Shown piece by piece: positions 59,413 through 64,000 of a stretch of 64,000 nt of DNA; within the stretch, counting starts at the first letter, position 1; each line of letters begins with the position of its first letter. The translations under genes were made by a program, and so were the position numbers. Location: NCBI GenBank assembly GCA_025716815.1, contig JAIXMN010000016.1, positions 434,001-498,000 on the forward strand, in the 5' to 3' direction. The notes under the pieces were generated by a model, which made no database searches, was not told the origin of the DNA, and saw only the letters and a program-made list of their open reading frames with translations. This DNA comes from Dichotomocladium elegans. Lineage: Eukaryota; Mucoromycota; Mucoromycetes; Mucorales; Lichtheimiaceae.

Positions 59413-60640
59413 TGTAAAGGGGTGAGGTCAGTGTTTTCTGTTGACTAATGAAATCTTTTATTATCCCACCCACGATTGCTGATCCTGCCCCATTATAAAA
59501 GGGGACCGATTTCCTTGACCTTTTTTTTCTTTACCATTCAGTAGGAAACCTATTTGTAGAGGGTGCTACGGCCCACCTCTCGATATTTTTCAAAGTGATG
59601 AAATTGTGGGTTGTTTATGATCGTAATAATTCAAATTGTCCCTGGCCTAACACACGCCTTTCTGGCCAGAAAGGCGTACTACACTTTTTCTTTTACGAAA
59701 TATGAAAATGAAATTTTTTTTTGGTAAGATAAAGCAGAGCAACTCCACTTAATGCAGACTAGAATCTATCCTGCTCGCAACCTGGTTCGCCACTGCGCAC
59801 CAAGCTCGTGCTCCCCCAGAGGGGGGGAAGCATCTTCGCGCCTCGTCCTGGCGTCGCCGTAACAGCTTTTTCACAGTCAAGTATTTGCGCAATTTATGCC
59901 ACAGATCCTACGCAGGGTGAGATGTTCCGCTTGCGCATCCATCCTGCTAGCTCTCGCTTGAAGAAGACCTTCGCTTTCTCCATGCTAAAATCGACACAGC
60001 AATATCCGAATTGTAGCCATATTGCCCGCGAGAGATAATCACGCATCGCACGACTTTTTACTTCCCACACATATTACCTAAGCATTGGGGAATGATTCAG
60101 CATCATGTTTAAGCAAATTACTTCGCCGTACCGTGCTTCAGCATCGTCATTGTTCCGTATTCCTGTATCAGTAGCTATTAATTGCGTCCGCTTACCGCTG
60201 CAGCGGCTACCCACCCAACCCCAATGCACATAAATACACATGCCGTTGCTTCAGTCCAATATGTATGAGATACCAGAAGACCGAGTTCATGGCATCGTGA
60301 TATTATTCTTAAACACCATCGCTGCAGGGTCTCAAAATTAAGTCCCGTCGCGCGTGACTCAAAATTGGGGCAGAGAAGTGAATAAAGAAAACCGATACTT
60401 TACTATGCTGTTTGTCTCCAATGGCACGAAGGCATATACGGAATCGCGCTTTGGTGTACGATGCTTCGCGTCTTTTGTGTTCTGCTTGCTCAATGGCCAT
60501 GTCAAAAACATGCATGCTCAATGATGTGCGTCAAAGACAGCGCTCATTCTACCGCGGCGAGCGAGATTGGAAAAAGAAGAGCTTTTACGAGATAACAAGT
60601 TTTTATTAGGTTATGGATAGCATTTACTATACTAATAGGC
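59413..60640. other. Spacer upstream of the LINE
   Basis: No gene was recognised. It includes a 24-bp perfect palindrome, listed separately, and several C- and T-tracts. The open frame at 59808-60038 has no motif. Confidence 0.4.
59654..59677. repeat. Perfect 24-bp palindrome
   Basis: The sequence ACGCCTTTCTGG followed by CCAGAAAGGCGT is its own reverse complement with no spacer. It could be a protein-binding site, a cruciform or the footprint of an excised element with fused inverted termini; nothing adjacent decides between these. Confidence 0.85.
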
Positions 60641-60850
60641 AGTCCAGTTGGCCAGAGCCATGAAGGCTCTGTTTCCCAGAGGCAACCGCGAGGAGGTCGA
60701 CCACCATGTGCCTCTCATCTCTTCCCGATACTCCACACTTTTTGTGTGGAATTCTCTGTTCTATCTCAAACGTCCTATTTACACCGCTCGTCTTCCACCA
60801 AACCCTCCTTCAAAGCAGCCCCGCCATCGCACTTGCCTCGACGTGCGAAC

Positions 60851-62302
60851 ATGCCTCCTTCTACCCAAAGAAGCATCTCACGCCTCACGGAAGTAGACAA
60901 AACAGCCCTACTGGATCGCTTCAGAGCCCACCGAGACCAAATCCCTTGCCATTCCTGCGGCCGGCCCGGAACCATCAACCGTAACGGATTTGCCAGTGAC
61001 AGCTCCCGCCGACCCCTCTTCACCTGTAGTGTCTGCAATGCTAAGCCGAACCACGATGTAATCCATAAGGCTATCGTCAGACTCGAACAAGAAGCCCAAC
61101 AAACTCCGAAGCCGCACACGCAGAATACTACCAATAATGGTACCATGCCCCGTGCTGATAACGCCACCCCTGCATCACAAGAACCTCCCCCTGCAGCCCC
61201 AACACGCATGCCTAGCTGGGCAGACCTCATGGAGGAGGATGAGGCAGACAGCTCGCTCGTGGCCGAACTACCTAATACGCCTTTAGTATTTGAACACCAT
61301 GAAGCTTTACCAGAATACCTACAGATCCTCACCAAAGCAGTCAACGCCCTCCGTTCCAAAGTCGATAAGCACGACCGTTTGGTTGCTGAATTTCAAGCCC
61401 TCTCTGCGCGCCTCGTCGCGGTTACTAACGACCTCACCACAGCCAACGCCAGAGTTGCCGAACTAGAACAGGATAACGCAGTCCTCCGTGCACAGCTTTC
61501 GGCCCGTCCTTCTCCCAGCTCAACCACCGGGATATATGCTTCCGTTCATGCCCCAAAACAGGTCACTGCGACCCATTCTAGCTCACAACCAGCCCATCTC
61601 CCGGCACTCTTGTCATCGAACCCATGGCACCAGTCTAGCCGTCTTCAGAAGGTCAAGGCCGCCCGACCCCTCCCATCTCCTGAAGAAATCCGTCGTCGCC
61701 AAGTGGCAGCAGCGCGCGCCTTTCAACTGCCCTCCGCCACCCATGGTTTTAAACTCGTGCACTTCCCATCCCGTGCACGCATGCGCAAGAGCCAGCTCCG
61801 GGCCTGCCTCCGCCGCCTTGGTGCTGATAATAGCCGGGTCCTTGATATCCACTACCCCGACCGCCAGGTCGTCAGCTTCGTCACTCACAATGACTATGCC
61901 GATGAGCTGACTGCCTGTCTGGCCAAACTCGACGTCACTCCCCTCACTGACTTCGACCCATGCGACCCGGCCCGCCTTCGCAACCCTGATTATGCCCAGC
62001 TCTCTGGTCCTGAACGCACCGAAAAAGCCCGCCAGCACCACCACGACCGTATGCTTCGCGCCATCGACAACATCCGAGATCCTGTCCGCCTCGCTGTCGC
62101 CCGTGACTTTCACCGCCAAGGCATAATTAGTGATGCTGAGCTCCAGGACGCTCTAGCTGGTAAAAAGATCGCACCGCCCCTCCCCCCTCGACAGGCCAAC
62201 CCCGAAGATGCTGCCCTCTTCCAACCAGATACTAATGACAGTGACATGGACATGGGCGACCGACCTCAGTCGGCTGATCCTGGTGGTGCTCGCCGCTTAT
62301 GA
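60851..62302 (+). CDS. LINE ORF1 protein: zinc ribbon, coiled coil, RNA-binding region
   Basis: The frame from the ATG at 60851 gives 483 residues; it is also open upstream to 60746. Residues 33-62 hold a zinc ribbon, C-H-S-C-G at 33-37 and T-C-S-V-C at 58-62, with the G and R spacing seen in transposase zinc ribbons. A Pro/Thr-rich linker follows, then a coiled coil at about 155-225 (KAVNALRSKVDKHDRLVAEF, VAELEQDNAVLRAQL). After another linker, a compact region starting GFKLVHFPSRARMRKSQLRA and including VLDIHYPDRQVVSFVTHNDY resembles an RRM-like fold. The tail is acidic. This is the architecture of ORF1 proteins that coat LINE RNA. The stop TGA overlaps the ORF2 start. Confidence 0.8.
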   Translation: MPPSTQRSISRLTEVDKTALLDRFRAHRDQIPCHSCGRPGTINRNGFASDSSRRPLFTCSVCNAKPNHDVIHKAIVRLEQEAQQTPKPHTQNTTNNGTMPRADNATPASQEPPPAAPTRMPSWADLMEEDEADSSLVAELPNTPLVFEHHEALPEYLQILTKAVNALRSKVDKHDRLVAEFQALSARLVAVTNDLTTANARVAELEQDNAVLRAQLSARPSPSSTTGIYASVHAPKQVTATHSSSQPAHLPALLSSNPWHQSSRLQKVKAARPLPSPEEIRRRQVAAARAFQLPSATHGFKLVHFPSRARMRKSQLRACLRRLGADNSRVLDIHYPDRQVVSFVTHNDYADELTACLAKLDVTPLTDFDPCDPARLRNPDYAQLSGPERTEKARQHHHDRMLRAIDNIRDPVRLAVARDFHRQGIISDAELQDALAGKKIAPPLPPRQANPEDAALFQPDTNDSDMDMGDRPQSADPGGARRL

Positions 62303-64000
62303 AGGGCACCACAACAGTGAACATTGCGTTGTGGAATGCCTCCGGACTACCACGACACACTATTGATTCCATCCTTGCCCACACTAACAACTCCTCAATC
62401 CTTTTTATAACAGAAACCTGGTTACTTCCACCATATCGCTTCCCCACCTCATGGCATCAATACCACACCTATGCCATTCCCACAGCCGGCCAGTATGGGA
62501 GAGGCAAGATGGGAATATCCCTTCTTGTCAATCCATCCTGCCCCTACCATGTGACGCACGTCCCAAGTTCGATACCCTCTCACGCACAATACACACTTTC
62601 ATGCACTATCGCCGATATGCTGGTGCATTGTGTGTATTTCCCTCCCTCTATGTCCGATACCACCGCTACTGACATCCTGGAATCTCTGCCCTTGGAAATG
62701 CCGGGTACAACCAACACTATTATCTGTGGTGATTTTAATGCCCGCCTTGGACCAGTTCTTGGCGACCATCTCACAACTCCTCGGGGATACCGACTACTAA
62801 CATGGCTACGCGCGCAAGGTCTTTCCCTCTTGAATTCTACGCTTGCCTTTGGCCAGCCAACGTATATCCGCCACAACGGGTCGAGTATCATCGATCTTTT
62901 CCTAAGTACTAACTCCCTAGACAATGCGAGTATGTCCATTCGTGATGATCTCTCCTTGGACTCCGAACACAAAATCGTCCATCTGGAGTTCTCCACCATC
63001 TCCCCACCTCACTCTTCCAACCTACCACCACGACGACCACTCTGGCGACTCCACCGCCTAAAAGACAAAGAAGTCGAAAAGCAATATGTCGAACACTTCC
63101 GCACATCCATTCAGTCTGTCAACGATGGGATACAACCCTTCCTGCAACATAACAATACTGACTCCTCTGAGCCCCCGTTCGATGCGCTAGTTGAAGCCTT
63201 AAACGAGGCAATCTATTCCTCACTTGACCATGCGGTTGGCCGTCGATCTGCACCTCCTCGTTCCCTCTCCAAGTGGTTCTGGACACCTACCATTGAATCT
63301 GCCATTGAACATCGGGAATATTGCTATCGCAAATGGCGCAGTGCCTTCGGACTACCGAACAAACTCAAGTGGTGGCTCAAACACCAAGAAGCTCGCGCTC
63401 GCGTTCGCCGCGCTATAAACCTCCGGCGTGCTGAAACCTGGCGTGAGTTCTGTTCCCGCCTTGACCATGGCGAATTTAACAAAGCACTAGCCACTATCAA
63501 GAAGATCCGTCGCGGTCGCACACTGCATCAAACGTTTGGGGACCCTGAGGGCCCAGCTATTGCCGCAAACAAGATGGCCGACCACCTGGCTACAGTCTTT
63601 GATGGTCATCTCCTTTCGCCGACTTCGGAACCATCCCCTCCACTTCCTAGCACCACCACTGTCTCACCATTTACTGAAGATTCCGTAGCTGACGCTCTAT
63701 CCACACTACCGAAGGGGAAAGCCCCCGGTGCAGATCACATATGCAGTGAGATGATTCACCCATTGATCGAATCTCTAACTCCTCCTCTTTTAGGCCTTTT
63801 TAACTTGTGCTGGCGCTGGTCACGTACACCAGAGCTGTGGCGCCGAGCACAAGTGGTGCCAATTTATAAAAAAGATAGCCCTCTTGACCCAGCCAATTTC
63901 CGCCCAATAGGTCTGACGTCCATATTCCGTAAAGCCCTCGAAGTCTGCCTCAAAGACCTGCTCCTCAGCTCCGGGCCGCCCATTGATGTTGTTCAAGGAG
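62299..64000 (+). CDS. LINE ORF2: endonuclease and reverse transcriptase (3' partial)
   Basis: The frame opens with ATG at 62299, overlapping the ORF1 stop as ATGA, and stays open to the window edge (567 codons seen). The N-terminal 220 residues form an apurinic/apyrimidinic-type endonuclease: IALWNASGL, ILFITETWLL, TIICGDFNARLGP, SSIIDLFLS and LDSEHKIVHLEF carry the Asn, Glu, Asp-Asn, Asp and His catalytic positions. A linker rich in Arg and Trp follows. The reverse transcriptase fingers begin near 63690 with PKGKAPGADHICSEMIHPL, then ELWRRAQVVPIYKKDSPLDP and ANFRPIGLTSIFRKALE. The catalytic FADD region lies outside. The element nicks target DNA and primes reverse transcription there. No disabling mutation is visible in the part seen. 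Confidence 0.88.
   Translation, partial: MKGTTTVNIALWNASGLPRHTIDSILAHTNNSSILFITETWLLPPYRFPTSWHQYHTYAIPTAGQYGRGKMGISLLVNPSCPYHVTHVPSSIPSHAQYTLSCTIADMLVHCVYFPPSMSDTTATDILESLPLEMPGTTNTIICGDFNARLGPVLGDHLTTPRGYRLLTWLRAQGLSLLNSTLAFGQPTYIRHNGSSIIDLFLSTNSLDNASMSIRDDLSLDSEHKIVHLEFSTISPPHSSNLPPRRPLWRLHRLKDKEVEKQYVEHFRTSIQSVNDGIQPFLQHNNTDSSEPPFDALVEALNEAIYSSLDHAVGRRSAPPRSLSKWFWTPTIESAIEHREYCYRKWRSAFGLPNKLKWWLKHQEARARVRRAINLRRAETWREFCSRLDHGEFNKALATIKKIRRGRTLHQTFGDPEGPAIAANKMADHLATVFDGHLLSPTSEPSPPLPSTTTVSPFTEDSVADALSTLPKGKAPGADHICSEMIHPLIESLTPPLLGLFNLCWRWSRTPELWRRAQVVPIYKKDSPLDPANFRPIGLTSIFRKALEVCLKDLLLSSGPPIDVVQG

Larger units (their letters stand above)
60640..64000 (+). mobile_element. Non-LTR retrotransposon (LINE), truncated by window edge
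   Basis: The element has the LINE layout: an ORF1 nucleic-acid-binding protein followed by an ORF2 with an AP-type endonuclease and reverse transcriptase. Both frames are open as far as seen, and codon use is clearly more C-rich at third positions than in the surrounding spacer. The 5' limit is uncertain and is placed where sequence character changes. ORF2 continues beyond the right edge, so the 3' end, poly(A) and target-site duplication are not visible. Confidence 0.85.

Noticed and set aside
60775..61359. 194-codon minus-strand frame in the LINE
   Set aside because: It is antisense to ORF1 and a consequence of its GC-biased codon use.

Overview
The window is nuclear DNA of a fungus, most likely an early-diverging one (Mucoromycota, Mucorales-like). 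The protein-coding genes are broken by many short spliceosomal introns, mostly 40-110 nt. Several products belong to fungal-type families: a Brl1/Brr6 nuclear-envelope protein, a Dsc3 subunit of the Golgi Dsc E3 ligase, a Gti1/Pac2 WOPR regulator, a PHO80-type cyclin and Itc1. Nothing bacterial was seen. The phylum is an inference; species cannot be read from the sequence.

Layout. 0.6-2.0 kb: Brl1/Brr6 (+). 2.2-3.1 kb: decayed Tc1/mariner-type transposase. 4.0-5.0 kb: secreted 2H phosphoesterase (+). 6.1-8.6 kb: sulfate permease (+). 9.1-11.0 kb: RAD17 checkpoint clamp loader (+). 11.1-12.0 kb: mitochondrial adrenodoxin-type ferredoxin (+). 14.5-15.6 kb: EMG1/NEP1 rRNA methyltransferase (+). 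19.0-20.7 kb: WOPR regulator (+), convergent with a PHO80-like cyclin (-) at 21.2-22.7 kb. 25.2-26.6 kb: unknown protein (+). 29.7-32.8 kb: TRIP4/ASC-1 and DSC3 (+), then an orphan gene (+) to 33.7 kb. 34-39.7 kb: AT-rich, gene-poor, with transposon relics. 39.7-42.5 kb: nucleoplasmin-like protein carrying 44 tandem octapeptides (+). 44.3-46.9 kb: CDC27/APC3 (-). 47-50 kb: repeats and transposon relics. 50.2-53.8 kb: ITC1/ACF1 (+), convergent with an ER-type membrane FKBP (-) at 54.1-55.1 kb. 55-60 kb: retrotransposon and DNA-transposon relics. 60.85 kb to the right edge: an apparently intact LINE with ORF1 and the start of ORF2.

The genes are single housekeeping or regulatory genes and do not form one pathway. 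Cell-cycle and chromatin functions recur (RAD17, CDC27, ITC1, nucleoplasmin-like protein). The most unusual object is the nucleoplasmin-like gene: two adjacent coding arrays share a 24-bp period, 6 acidic units and then exactly 44 GAHSPTLS-like units. Other notable items are an unnamed short dispersed repeat in three copies, several GC-AG introns, and a LINE whose ORF1 has a transposase-like zinc ribbon and whose ORF1 stop overlaps the ORF2 start as ATGA. Gene models were assembled by eye from conserved motifs and reading phase; where junctions would not close, this is stated.
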